NCBI GenBank assembly: GCA_023974075.1
Contig: JAMFTG010000210.1
Location: 124,001-188,000, forward strand
From: Chaenocephalus aceratus
Taxonomy: Eukaryota; Chordata; Actinopteri; Perciformes; Channichthyidae
DNA: 64,000 bases
Reading direction: 5' to 3'
In this document: in pieces, positions 55,149 to 64,000 of the stretch
How positions within the stretch are numbered: the stretch's first letter is position 1
Layout of the letters: each line of letters begins with the position of its first letter
Translations under genes and position numbers: made by a program
Notes under the pieces: model-generated
Told to the model about the DNA's origin: nothing
Seen by the model: only the letters and a program-made list of their open reading frames with translations
The model's database searches: none

Positions 55149-57123
55149 GCACCACACTTGCACTACATACACCAAAACACACTACACACAAGGTGTCACG
55201 AGCGAGTGCCAGCTGAGCGGTTTCATATGCTCTCTGGTTCCTCGTTTGTGTTATCAGTGTGCGAAGTCTGACTGTCCGTGTCACGAAATCGACCGAGAGA
55301 ATACACTCACACACTCCATGGAACATTTCCCCCTCGTGATGAGGGCTTGCCTGGAGAGACAACAACGCAACCGTGAGCAATGTGAATGCTACTGGAGAGC
55401 CTGGACAATCATAGAATGGTTCCTCTGCATACTTGCCATGATAGTTGTGTTAGGACTAGTCCTATATTTTATGTATCCATTTCAGCATACAGCATGTCAG
55501 CCAAAATCGAGGTATCTAAGAGGTACATGGGGAAAGCAGGGCGAACCACATTTATTTTATTTTGTTGTCTGTATGTATGTATCCGGCGCCGACCCGTGTG
55601 GCACATTTTACATAGACATCGCGCCCAAAACTCAGACCCCGGAAAAGCGTAAGCAACCTTTGACGCCACTGTTGACATCCATAGGTACATCTACATTTAA
55701 TCTATACATAGGCGACCATAGCAACATTGATGTGGGTCAGACCAGTAGTGGGATCACCGGTAACGTCTGGTGGCACACTCTGAGATCATTCTTGCAGGCC
55801 GCAGGACAAAATGGGTCATGTTATGCATGCACTCTTTTCCCCCAGGACTCATCAATGTCCGTGCCAGTTCGTCCGCGCTCTCTGACCCAGGTTGAACACC
55901 TCTGCGCGTTTATGGCTCTGACAAGGCCCATCAAGGGTGAAGACAGCGTAACCGAGTGGCGTTATGCTAGGCAGCTTCCCCCACCATGCAGTAATCGGTC
56001 TAACTCCTCTTTGCGTGCATCCACGCTTGACACCACATACGCAAAGTACCAACCCGTCAGCCATGTGCACCCCAGTCATTTGAGAGGGATGAAACACAAC
56101 CTCTGCATCCAGAGAGTTTACCACAAAACGTCTCTAACACCACCTTATTTTTTCCTAGGCACTACTACTGGTTGTACTCGCATCCTACGGAACACATGCA
56201 GTGACGGTGCTTACAAAATCTCGTATTGTCACATATCTGGTGCCCCTGAGAGAATCCTTTCTAACGTAGCATTCCCTGATGTTAAACATATTTCCCTCCA
56301 ACTGGCGTGGCCCAGTGATGCTGGGTTTAGCGCGCCAGAAGATTACGTTTGGTTGTGCGGCAACAAGCTCTATCAAGTTCTGGCTCCCCTTTGGATAGGG
56401 ACATGCACTCTAGTGGATTTGAATCCAGCAGTCACTGTACTCACGTCCTTAATGCACACGACACATCATTACCCAGAGTTCCAACACCCCGACCACCACA
56501 AGGTAAAAAGAGATATGACGTCCGCTGGAGCTAAATTCATGGGTGGCCTGTTCCCATGGTGGGGTACAGTAAACAATGCCCATAAAATAGATACCTTACA
56601 CGTCCGGCTAGAGAACCTCACTTACGAAACGACGCAAGGCTTCCAGGCATTGACCCCATTCATAATAGCCTCTAGGAACATGCTCATGCAGCACCAATTC
56701 GCTCTTGACCTTTTGTTCGCCTCAAAGGGTGGCCTGTGTCATGTGATCGGTGACCCCTGTTGCACTTACATTCCCGACGCCACCAAGAACATCACTGACA
56801 CCGTGCTGCATCTTAACAACCTGTTAGCTGACATGAAAGCTGATGACATATCCAACGCAGGGGGCTGGGACTGGTGGGCCTGGCTTACATCAGGCGGGTG
56901 GAAAGCATGGCTGGCTAGTATAGTTACACCCCTGGCGATCATTTTTGGCCTATTAATCAGTTGTACCTGTTTGATTATCCCAATACTGAAGAAATGCGTT
57001 TCCAGTATGGTATCCTCAGCTTTCGTTCAGTATACTACTATTCCATTACAAGACAATCCTTTGCGCCACAGTGAGATAGATCAGCTAGAATCAGAAGAGT
57101 CTGATTCCGATTTATCAATATAA
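55126..57123 (+). CDS. env: Retroviral envelope glycoprotein, uninterrupted
   Basis: 665 residues on the plus strand. A long Cys-rich N-terminal leader is followed by a hydrophobic segment at about 94-117, which may serve as a signal anchor. The surface subunit ends near KVKR (459-462), a furin-like site, followed by a hydrophobic fusion-peptide-like segment. The transmembrane subunit has CX6CC (Cys538, Cys545, Cys546), a membrane anchor at about 595-618 and an acidic tail. It would mediate membrane fusion at the cell surface. The true start may be a later Met or be reached by splicing. No stop or frameshift breaks it, unlike gag and pol. Confidence 0.87.
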   Translation: MTCPSHHQHHTCTTYTKTHYTQGVTSECQLSGFICSLVPRLCYQCAKSDCPCHEIDRENTLTHSMEHFPLVMRACLERQQRNREQCECYWRAWTIIEWFLCILAMIVVLGLVLYFMYPFQHTACQPKSRYLRGTWGKQGEPHLFYFVVCMYVSGADPCGTFYIDIAPKTQTPEKRKQPLTPLLTSIGTSTFNLYIGDHSNIDVGQTSSGITGNVWWHTLRSFLQAAGQNGSCYACTLFPQDSSMSVPVRPRSLTQVEHLCAFMALTRPIKGEDSVTEWRYARQLPPPCSNRSNSSLRASTLDTTYAKYQPVSHVHPSHLRGMKHNLCIQRVYHKTSLTPPYFFLGTTTGCTRILRNTCSDGAYKISYCHISGAPERILSNVAFPDVKHISLQLAWPSDAGFSAPEDYVWLCGNKLYQVLAPLWIGTCTLVDLNPAVTVLTSLMHTTHHYPEFQHPDHHKVKRDMTSAGAKFMGGLFPWWGTVNNAHKIDTLHVRLENLTYETTQGFQALTPFIIASRNMLMQHQFALDLLFASKGGLCHVIGDPCCTYIPDATKNITDTVLHLNNLLADMKADDISNAGGWDWWAWLTSGGWKAWLASIVTPLAIIFGLLISCTCLIIPILKKCVSSMVSSAFVQYTTIPLQDNPLRHSEIDQLESEESDSDLSI

Positions 57124-57302
57124 TCATGTGTGTATCTCCTCTCTTATGCTTACATTATATTGGAGTCTGTCCTCCACAAAAACAGCCAGTTTTCTATGAT
57201 ATATTTGTGATGTGTTTACTTAAACCAGCGATGGAGTGTATTCATTGATGTGTTATATCAGTCTATCCTATCATTTGTTTTTTCTATTGATCAAGTATGA
57301 TC
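57124..57302 (+). other. env 3' flank
   Basis: AT-rich sequence between env stop and polypurine tract; no gene seen. Confidence 0.5.
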
Positions 57303-57314
57303 AAAAGGGGAGAA
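57303..57314 (+). promoter_or_regulatory. Polypurine tract
   Basis: AAAAGGGGAGAA immediately before the 3' LTR, the expected primer site for plus-strand synthesis. Confidence 0.88.
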
Positions 57315-57803
57315 TGTAGTGGAAATTTGTAGTTATTATCATCCTTATTATAATCTTTCATATGCTTAAACCAAATTCTTCTTATTTCCTGATATATTCT
57401 TACTATTATTATATATCTCTTCTTCCTCTTCTTCAAGGCCAAAGAGCTGCTTTGGCTAACTGGGAGACTCACACAGACACACACGAACTTCCCTGCTCTG
57501 AGAACCGTTATGCTATCTACTCAAGGCCACTGGGTGTCTCATAAACAATCTGACTGTGTGAATCCAGATTTCTCTCTTTCCCACTCCTTTTCTTATATAA
57601 CCTCTGTTTATTCATTGTTCTGTGCACTCTCGGGCAGACTTTTCATACTCTGTCCGACCTGTGACATTAATCTATTGTATCGTGTATTTGAAGCTTCAAA
57701 TAAATAACCAAAAGACAGCTTTGCTCGATTCACCATTTATTTGTTTTGATCACTTTTGACTTGTACTCTCCAGCCGTGTTTGGGAGCATATATTTCCATA
57801 ACA
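57315..57803 (+). repeat. 3' LTR (489 bp)
   Basis: TGTAGTGG to CCATAACA, same length as the 5' LTR. Confidence 0.93.
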
Positions 57804-57807
57804 CTAT
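57804..57807. repeat. Right target duplication of retrovirus (CTAT)
   Basis: CTAT, continuing CAACAATTGCTCCG as in uninterrupted Arg/Ile units. Confidence 0.85.
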
Positions 57808-57888
57808 CAACAATTGCTCCGATATTTGACCTTTTTTAACAGTAACTTTTTTTTTTACTTTGCTCGCTTCCAAAGTTCTACTACAGTA

Positions 57889-57963
57889 GGCCGGTTAGCT
57901 CAGATGGTTAGAGCGTGGTGCTAATAACTGCCAAGGTCATGGGTTCAATCCCCATACTGGCCA
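57889..57963 (+). tRNA. tRNA-Ile(AAT), one-base insertion
   Basis: 75 nt; AACTGCC replaces AACGCC in the 3' anticodon strand. Confidence 0.82.
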
Positions 57964-58278
57964 GTGAATCTAACTTATTAAGTCAATGCGGCTTTAGTGC
58001 TTATTTCAAAAAGTGAGAATTTATTCCGATTACTTTCACATGTGAAGTCTCCAGTCAATCTATCACTCCTGGTCCACGACAAACTCTGAAATGGTCTAAC
58101 CTGAATAATTATCCGAAAGTTGTCCAATCATTTACCCTCTGTCCCAAACTGAACTTGCAAAAAAAAAACGATTATACTAAGCATTTCTACAATTGTCACT
58201 TTCTGAACTTGCAAACACTAGTTTCAATTAGAGATGAACAATGGCACTTGTGAATTGTGAAAGATTCATATTTTACGT

Positions 58279-58351
58279 GACCATGTGGCCTAATGGACAA
58301 GGCGTCTGACTTCGGATCAGAAGATTGAGGGTTCGAGTCCCTTCGTGGTTG
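58279..58351 (+). tRNA. tRNA-Arg(TCG)
   Basis: Consensus copy, first after the retrovirus. Confidence 0.93.
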
Positions 58352-58637
58352 AAATATCTAGCCTCAGTCATTGAACTAATCTTTCCTGCCAATTTGACGT
58401 CATTCAAACACCCTCTGGGCTAATAGCAGACCATTTCCTTTTGTGAAAGAAAAGCAATTTTCCAACACTAGCTCTTGTGAAATCTGCAGTGTACTTATCA
58501 AGCTATCTCTTCTCCACCAACTCCAAACTGGGATTTGATCAGATCTGATTGACTATCAACAATTGCTCCGATATTTGACCTTTTTTAACAGTAACTTTTT
58601 TTTTTACTTTGCTCGCTTCCAAAGTTCTACTAAGGTA

Positions 58638-58712
58638 TGCCGGTTAGCTCAGATGGTTAGAGTCGTGTTGCTAATAAAGCCAAGGTCATGGGTTCAATCC
58701 CCATACTGGCCA
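58638..58712 (+). tRNA. tRNA-Ile(AAT), degenerate
   Basis: 75 nt; T1, an inserted T before the anticodon stem and a disrupted stem (GTGTTG/AAGCC). Confidence 0.75.
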
Positions 58713-59028
58713 GTGAATCTAACTTATTAAGTCAATGCGGCTTAGTGCTTATTTCAAAAGTGAGAATTTATTCCGATTACATTCACATGTGAAGTCTCCA
58801 GTCAATCTATCACTCCTGGTCCACGACAAACTCTGAAATGGTTTAAACCTGAATAATTATCCAAAAGTTGTCCAATCATTTACCCTCTGTCCCAAACTGA
58901 ACTTGCAAAAAAAAAAACGATTATACTAAGCATTTCTACAATTGTCACTTTTCTGAACTTGCAAACACTAGTTTCAATTAGGAGATGAACAATGGCAACT
59001 TGTGAATTGTGAAAGATTCATATTTCGT

Positions 59029-59102
59029 GACCATGTGGCCTAATGGACAAGGCGTCCTGACTTCGGATCAGAAGATTGAGGGTTCGAGTCCCTTCGTGGT
59101 TG
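59029..59102 (+). tRNA. tRNA-Arg(TCG), one-base insertion
   Basis: 74 nt; GCGTCCTGAC has an extra C in the anticodon stem. Confidence 0.82.
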
Positions 59103-59388
59103 AAATATCTAGCCTCAGTCATTGAACTAATCTTCCTGCCAATTTGACGTCATTCAAAACACCCTCTGGGCTAATAGTAGACCATTTCCTTTTGTGAAAG
59201 AAAAGCAATATTCCAACAACTAGCTCTTGTGAAATCTGCAGTGTACTTATCAAGCTATCTCTCTCCACCAACTCCAAACTGGGATTTGATCAGATCTGAT
59301 TGACTATCAACAATTGCTCCGATATTTGACCTTTTTTAACAGTAACTTTTTTTTTTACTTTGCTCGCTTCCAAAGTTCTACTAAGGTA

Positions 59389-59462
59389 GGCCGGTTAGCT
59401 CAGATGGTTAGAGCGTGGTGCTAATAACGCCAAGGTCATGGGTTCAATTCCCATACTGGCCA
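59389..59462 (+). tRNA. tRNA-Ile(AAT)
   Basis: Consensus except one C-to-T in the T-arm (TTCAATTCCC). Confidence 0.92.
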
Positions 59463-59781
59463 GTGAATCTAACTTATTAAGTCAATGCGGCTTTAGTGCT
59501 TATTTCAAAAAGTGAGAATTTATTTCCGATTACTTTCACATGTGAAGTCTCCAGTCAAATCTATCACTCCTGGTCCACGACAAACTCTGAAATGGTCTAA
59601 CCTGAATAATTATCCAAAAAGTTGTCCAATCATTTACCCTCTGTCCCAAACTGAACTTGCAAAAAAAAAAAACGATTTTACTAAGCATTTCTACAATTGT
59701 CACTTTCTGAACTTGCAAACACTAGTTTCAATTAGGAGATGAACAATGGCACTTGTGAATTGTGAAAGATTCATATTTTGT

Positions 59782-59856
59782 GACCATGTGGCCTAATGGA
59801 CAAGGCGTCTCTGACTTCGGATCAGAAGATTGAGGGTTCGAGTCCCTTCGTGGTTG
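59782..59856 (+). tRNA. tRNA-Arg(TCG), two-base insertion
   Basis: 75 nt; CT duplicated at the anticodon stem (GCGTCTCTGAC). Confidence 0.8.
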
Positions 59857-60144
59857 AAATATCTAGCCTCAGTCATTGAACTAATCTTTCCTGCCAATTT
59901 GACGTCATTCAAAACACCCTCTGGGCTAATAGTAGACCATTTCCTTTTGTGAAAGAAAAGCAATATTCCAACAACTAGCTCTTGTGAAATCTGCAGTGTA
60001 CTTATCAAGCTATCTCTTCTCCACCAACTCCAAACTGGGATTTGATCAGATCTGATTGACTATCAACAATTGCTCCGATATTTGACCTTTTTATAACAGT
60101 AACTTTTTTTTTTACTTGCTCGCTTCCAAAGTTCTACTAAGGTA

Positions 60145-60219
60145 TGCCGGTTTAGCTCAGATGGTTAGAGCGTGGTGCTAATAAAGCCAAGGTCATGGGT
60201 TCAATCCCCATACTGGCCA
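60145..60219 (+). tRNA. tRNA-Ile(AAT), variant
   Basis: 75 nt; T1, an extra T in the acceptor/D junction and AAGCC in the anticodon stem. Confidence 0.77.
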
Positions 60220-60537
60220 GTGAAATCTAAACTTATTAAGTCAATGCGGCTTTAGTGCTTATTTCAAAAAGTGAGAATTTATTCCGATTACTTTCACATG
60301 TGAAGTCTCCAGTCAATCTATCACTCCTGGTCCACGACAAACTCTGAAATGGTCTAACCTGAATAATTATCCAAAAGTTGTCCAATCATTTACCCTCTGT
60401 CCCAAACTGAACTTGCAAAAAAAAAAACGATTATACTAAGCATTTCTACAATTGTCACTTTCTGAACTTGCAAACACTAGTTTTCAATTAGGAGATGAAA
60501 CAATGGCACTTGTAAATTGGGAAAGATTCATTTTTGT

Positions 60538-60609
60538 GACCATGTGGCCTAATGGACAAGGTTCTGACTTCGGATCAGAAGATTGAGGGTTTGATTCCTT
60601 ACGTGGTTG
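60538..60609 (+). tRNA. tRNA-Arg(TCG), degenerate
   Basis: 72 nt; anticodon loop kept, but the D/anticodon junction has lost a base and the T-arm is changed (GTTTGATTCCTTACG). Confidence 0.72.
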
Positions 60610-60905
60610 AAATATCTAGCCCTCAGTCATTGAACTAATCTTTCCTGCGCAATTTGATGTCATTCAAAACACCCTCTGGGCTAATAGTAGACCATTTCCT
60701 TTTGTGAAAGAAAAAGCAATATTCCAACAACTAGCTCTTGTGAAAATCTGCAGTGTACTTATCAAGCTATCTCTTCTCCACCAACTCCAAACTGGGATTT
60801 GATCAGATCTGATTGACTATCAACAATGCTTTGCTCCGATATTTGACCTTTTTTAACAGTACATTTTTTTTTTACTTTGCTCGCTTCCAAAGTTCTACTA
60901 AGGTA

Positions 60906-60987
60906 GGCCGAGTTAGCTCAGATGGTTGAGATCGTGTGCTAAGAAAGCGCCAAGGTTCAATGGGTTCAGATCCCCATAACTGGGCCA
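60906..60987 (+). pseudogene. tRNA-Ile, heavily indel-bearing copy
   Basis: 82 nt with many insertions; the loop reads CTAAGAA and no cloverleaf can be drawn. Possibly consensus error. Confidence 0.72.
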
Positions 60988-61312
60988 GTGAATCTAACTT
61001 AGTAAGTCAATGCTGCTTTAGTGCTTATTTCAAAAAAAATGAGAGAATTTATTCGATTACTTCACATGTGAAGTCTCCAGTCAATCTATCACTCCTGGTC
61101 CACGACAAACTCTGAAATGGTCTAAACCTGAATAATTATCCAAAAGTTGGTCCACTCATTTACCCTCTGTCCCAAACTGAACTTTGCAAAAAAAAAAAAA
61201 GATCTATACTAAGCATTCTACAATTGTCACTTTCTGAACTTGCAAACACTAGTTCTCAATTAGGGAGATGAACAATGGGCCTTGTGAATTGTGAAAAGAT
61301 TCATATTTTTGT

Positions 61313-61389
61313 GACCATGTGGCCTATATAGGACAAGGCGTCTGAACTTCGGATCAGAAAGATTGAGGGTTCGAGTCCCTTCGTGGTTG
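61313..61389 (+). tRNA. tRNA-Arg(TCG), indel-bearing
   Basis: 77 nt; extra bases in the D-loop (CCTATATAGG), before the anticodon loop and after it. Confidence 0.72.
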
Positions 61390-61686
61390 AAAGTATCTAG
61401 CCTCAGTCATTGAAACTAATCTTTCCTGCCAATTTGACGTCATTCAAAACACCCTCTGGGCTAATAGTAGACCATTTCCTTTTGTGAAAGAAAAGCAATA
61501 TTCCAACAACTAGCTCTTGTGAAATCTGCAGTGTACTTATCAAGCTTATCTCTTCTTCTCCACCAACTCCAAACTGGGATTTGGATCAGATCTGATTGAC
61601 TATCAACAATTGCTCGATATTTTGACCTTTTTTAACAGTAACTTTTTTTTTACTTTGCTCGCTGTCCAAAGTTTCTATTAAGGTAA

Positions 61687-61763
61687 GGCCGTGTAGCTCA
61701 GATGGTTTAGAGCGTGGTGCTAATAACGCCAAGGTCCTGGGTTCAATACCCCATAACTGGCCA
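61687..61763 (+). tRNA. tRNA-Ile(AAT), indel-bearing
   Basis: 77 nt; the acceptor reads GGCCGTG, with extra bases in the D-arm, T-loop and 3' acceptor. Anticodon arm intact. Confidence 0.75.
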
Positions 61764-62083
61764 GTGAATCTAACTTATTAAGTCAATGCGGCTTTAGTGC
61801 TTATTTCAAAAAGTGAGAATTTTATTCCGATTACTTTCACATGTGAAGTCTCCAGTCAATCTATCACTCCTGGTCCACGACAAACTCTGAAATGGTTCTA
61901 ACCTGAATAATTATCCAAAAGTTGTCCAATCATTTACCCTCTGTCCCAAACTGAACTTGCAAAAAAAAAAACGATTATACTAAGCATTTCTACAATTGTC
62001 ACTTTCTGAACTTGCAAACACTAGTTTTCCAATTAGGAGATGAACAATGGCACTTGTGAATGTGTGAAAGATTCATTTTTTGT

Positions 62084-62153
62084 GACCATGTGGCCTAATG
62101 GACAAGGCGTCTGACTTCGGATCAGAAGATTGGGTCGAGTCCCCTCGTGGTTG
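62084..62153 (+). tRNA. tRNA-Arg(TCG), T-stem deletion
   Basis: 70 nt; the 5' T-stem is shortened (GATTGGGTCGAG). Confidence 0.75.
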
Positions 62154-62446
62154 AAATATCTAGCCTCAGTCATTGAACTAATCTTTCCTGCCAATTTGAC
62201 GTCATTCAACAACACCCTCTGGGCTAATAGTAGACCATTTCCTTTTGTGAAAGAAAAGCAACATTTCCAACAACTAGCTCTTGTGAATCTGCAGTGTTAC
62301 TTATCAAGCTATCTCTTCTCCACCAACTCCAAACTGGGATTTGATCAGATCTGATTGACTATCAACAATTGCTCCGATATTTGACCTTTTTTAACAGTAA
62401 CTTTTTTTTTTTACTTTGCTTCGCTTCCAAAGTTTCTACTAAGGTA

Positions 62447-62520
62447 GGCCGGTTAGCTCAGATGGTTAGAGCGTGGTGCTAATAACGCCAAGGTCATGGG
62501 TTCAATCCCCATACTGGCCA
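62447..62520 (+). tRNA. tRNA-Ile(AAT)
   Basis: Matches the array consensus. Confidence 0.94.
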
Positions 62521-62840
62521 GTGAATCTAACTTATTAAGTCAATGCGGCTTTTAGTGCTTATTTCAAAAAGTGAGGAATTTATTCCGATTACTTTCACAT
62601 GTGAAGTCTCCAGTCAATCTATCACTCCTGGTCCACGACAAACTCTGAAATGGTCTAACCTGAATAATTATCCAAAAGTTGTCCAATCATTTACCCTCTG
62701 TCCCCAAACTGAACTTGCAAAAAAAAAAAAACGATTATACTAAGCATTTCTACAATTGTCACTTTCTGAACTTGCAAAACACTAGTTTCAATTAGGAGAT
62801 GAACAATGGCACTTGTGAATTGTGAAAGATTCATTTTTGT

Positions 62841-62913
62841 GACCATGTGGCCTAATGGACAAGGCGTCTGACTTCGGATCAGAAGATTGAGGTTCGAGTC
62901 CCTTCGTGGTGTG
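62841..62913 (+). tRNA. tRNA-Arg(TCG), two compensating indels
   Basis: One G missing in the T-stem and one extra G near the 3' end (GGTGTG), so the length stays 73. Confidence 0.8.
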
Positions 62914-63203
62914 AAATATCTAGCCTCAGTCATTGAACTAATCTTTCCTGCCAATTTGACGTCATTCAAAACACCCTCTGGGCTAATAGTAGACCTATTT
63001 CCTTTTGTGAAAGAAAAGCAATATTCCAACAACTAGCTCTTGTGAAATCTGCAGTGTACTTATCAAGCTATCTCTTCTCCACCAACTCCAAACTGGGATT
63101 TGATCAGATCTGATTGACTATCAAACAATTGCTCCGATATTTGACCTTTTTTAACAGTAACTTTTTTTTTTACTTTGCTCGCTTCCAAAGTTCTACTAAG
63201 GTA

Positions 63204-63277
63204 GGCCGGTTAGCTCAGATGGTTAGAGCGTGGTGCTAATAACGCCAAGGTCATGGGTTCAATCCCCATACTGGCCA
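63204..63277 (+). tRNA. tRNA-Ile(AAT)
   Basis: Matches the array consensus. Confidence 0.94.
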
Positions 63278-63595
63278 GTGAATCTAACTTATTAAGTCAA
63301 TGCAGGCTTTAGTGCTTATTTCAAAAAGTGAGAATTTATTCCGATTACTTTCACATGTGAAGTCTCCAGTCAATCTATCACTCCTGGTCCACGACAAAAC
63401 TCTGAAATGGTCTAACCTGAATAATTATCCAAAAGTTGTCCAATCATTTACCCTCTGTCCCAAACTGAACTTGCAAAAAAAAAAAACGATTATACTAAGC
63501 ATTTCTACAATTGTCACTTTCTGAACTTGCAAACACTAGTTTCAATTAGGAGATGAACAATGGCACTTGTGAATTGTGAAAGATTCATTTTTTGT

Positions 63596-63667
63596 GACCA
63601 TGTGGCCTAATGGACAAGGCGTCTGACTTCGGATCAGAAGATTGAGGTTCGAGTCCCTTCGTGGTTG
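63596..63667 (+). tRNA. tRNA-Arg(TCG), one base short
   Basis: 72 nt; T-stem GAGG instead of GAGGG. Confidence 0.85.
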
Positions 63668-63957
63668 AAATATCTAGCCTCAGTCATTGAACTAATCTTT
63701 CCTGCCAATTTGACGTCATTCAAAACACCCTCTGGGCTAATAGTAGACCATTTCCTTTTGTGAAAGAAAAGCAACATTCCAACAACTAGCTCTTGTGAAA
63801 TCTGCAGTGTACTTATCAAGCTATCTCTTCTCCACCAACTCCAAACTGGGATTTGATCAGATCTGATTGACTATCAACAATTGCTCCGATATTTGACCTT
63901 TTTTAACAGTAACTTTTTTTTTTTTACTTTGCTCGCTTCCAAAGTTCTACTAAGGTA

Positions 63958-64000
63958 GGCCGGTTAGCTCAGATGGTTAGAGCGTGGTGCTAATAACGCC
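63958..64000 (+). tRNA. tRNA-Ile(AAT), cut by window edge
   Basis: Acceptor, D-arm and anticodon arm (loop CTAATAA) match consensus; the 3' half is outside the window. Confidence 0.92.

Larger units (their letters stand above)
48436..57803 (+). mobile_element. Endogenous retrovirus, gamma/epsilon-like
   Basis: Order: LTR, primer site, gag, protease, partial RT, foreign DNA, RNase H, integrase, env, polypurine tract, LTR. A CTAT duplication flanks it. Gag lacks a capsid region, pol is broken by frameshifts and lacks most of RT, and env is open. It cannot replicate on its own. The four-base duplication, GPY-type integrase end and CX6CC env fit a gamma-like virus; the fish-type env also resembles epsilon-like fish elements. 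Confidence 0.92.
42481..64000 (+). repeat. tRNA-Arg(TCG) / tRNA-Ile(AAT) tandem array
   Basis: Units of about 751 bp, each with one Arg and one Ile gene on the plus strand. Clean examples: Arg at 45746, 46497, 47248 and 47999; Ile at 46107, 46858 and 47609. The join with the Thr array is at CTATCCCACTT/CTTCAGTGTAC. Spacers of about 280 and 320 bp contain T-runs and an A-run but no gene. An endogenous retrovirus splits the array, which continues beyond the right edge. Confidence 0.95.

Overview
This looks like nuclear DNA of a ray-finned fish, most likely a teleost. There are no ordinary host protein-coding genes. The window is almost entirely tandemly amplified tRNA genes, interrupted by fish-type transposons (hAT elements with 8-bp target duplications, an L2/CR1-like LINE end, a (CA)n microsatellite) and an endogenous retrovirus with a fish-type env. 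The species cannot be named from the sequence alone.

Region 1 (1-42,480) is a higher-order array of tRNA-Thr genes of three isoacceptors: TGT (29 copies), CGT (22) and AGT (7), plus six intron-containing tRNA-Ile(TAT) copies. The basic subunit is TGT - CGT, about 0.68 kb. The longer unit runs Ile(TAT) - TGT - CGT - TGT - a fossil tRNA-Thr 5' half - AGT - a spacer with a CTCF-like motif - next Ile(TAT). Region 2 (42,481-64,000) is a different array of about 751-bp units, each with one tRNA-Arg(TCG) and one tRNA-Ile(AAT); 15 Arg and 16 Ile copies are visible. Two segments of region 1 have been patched into region 2, so the arrays have exchanged sequence.

Insertions in region 1: a 2.0-kb non-autonomous hAT-like element (14,102-16,141); a composite 8.8-kb block (about 16,576-25,388) with piggyBac-like remnants, a fold-back element with minisatellite ends enclosing a LINE 3' end, a 1.1-kb hAT MITE with perfect target duplication, and a diverged tandem repeat; and a 3.9-kb apparently complete autonomous hAT transposon (26,375-30,320) inserted in the intron of a tRNA-Ile(TAT) gene. 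Its transposase can be read as four exons encoding about 830 residues.

Insertion in region 2: an endogenous retrovirus (48,436-57,803) with two 489-bp LTRs that differ at about five positions, a CTAT target duplication, a tRNA-Ser-like primer site, broken gag and pol, and an uninterrupted 665-codon env.

Many tRNA copies have intact cloverleafs, but many are mosaics, truncations or fusions. Nearly all TGT copies carry C at the normally invariant T55 position, and only the Ile(TAT) genes are followed closely by a TTTT terminator. Between about 57.9 and 63.7 kb the Arg/Ile units contain many scattered single-base indels, which may be assembly error rather than biology. All RNA counts are by eye, not from a tRNA scanner.
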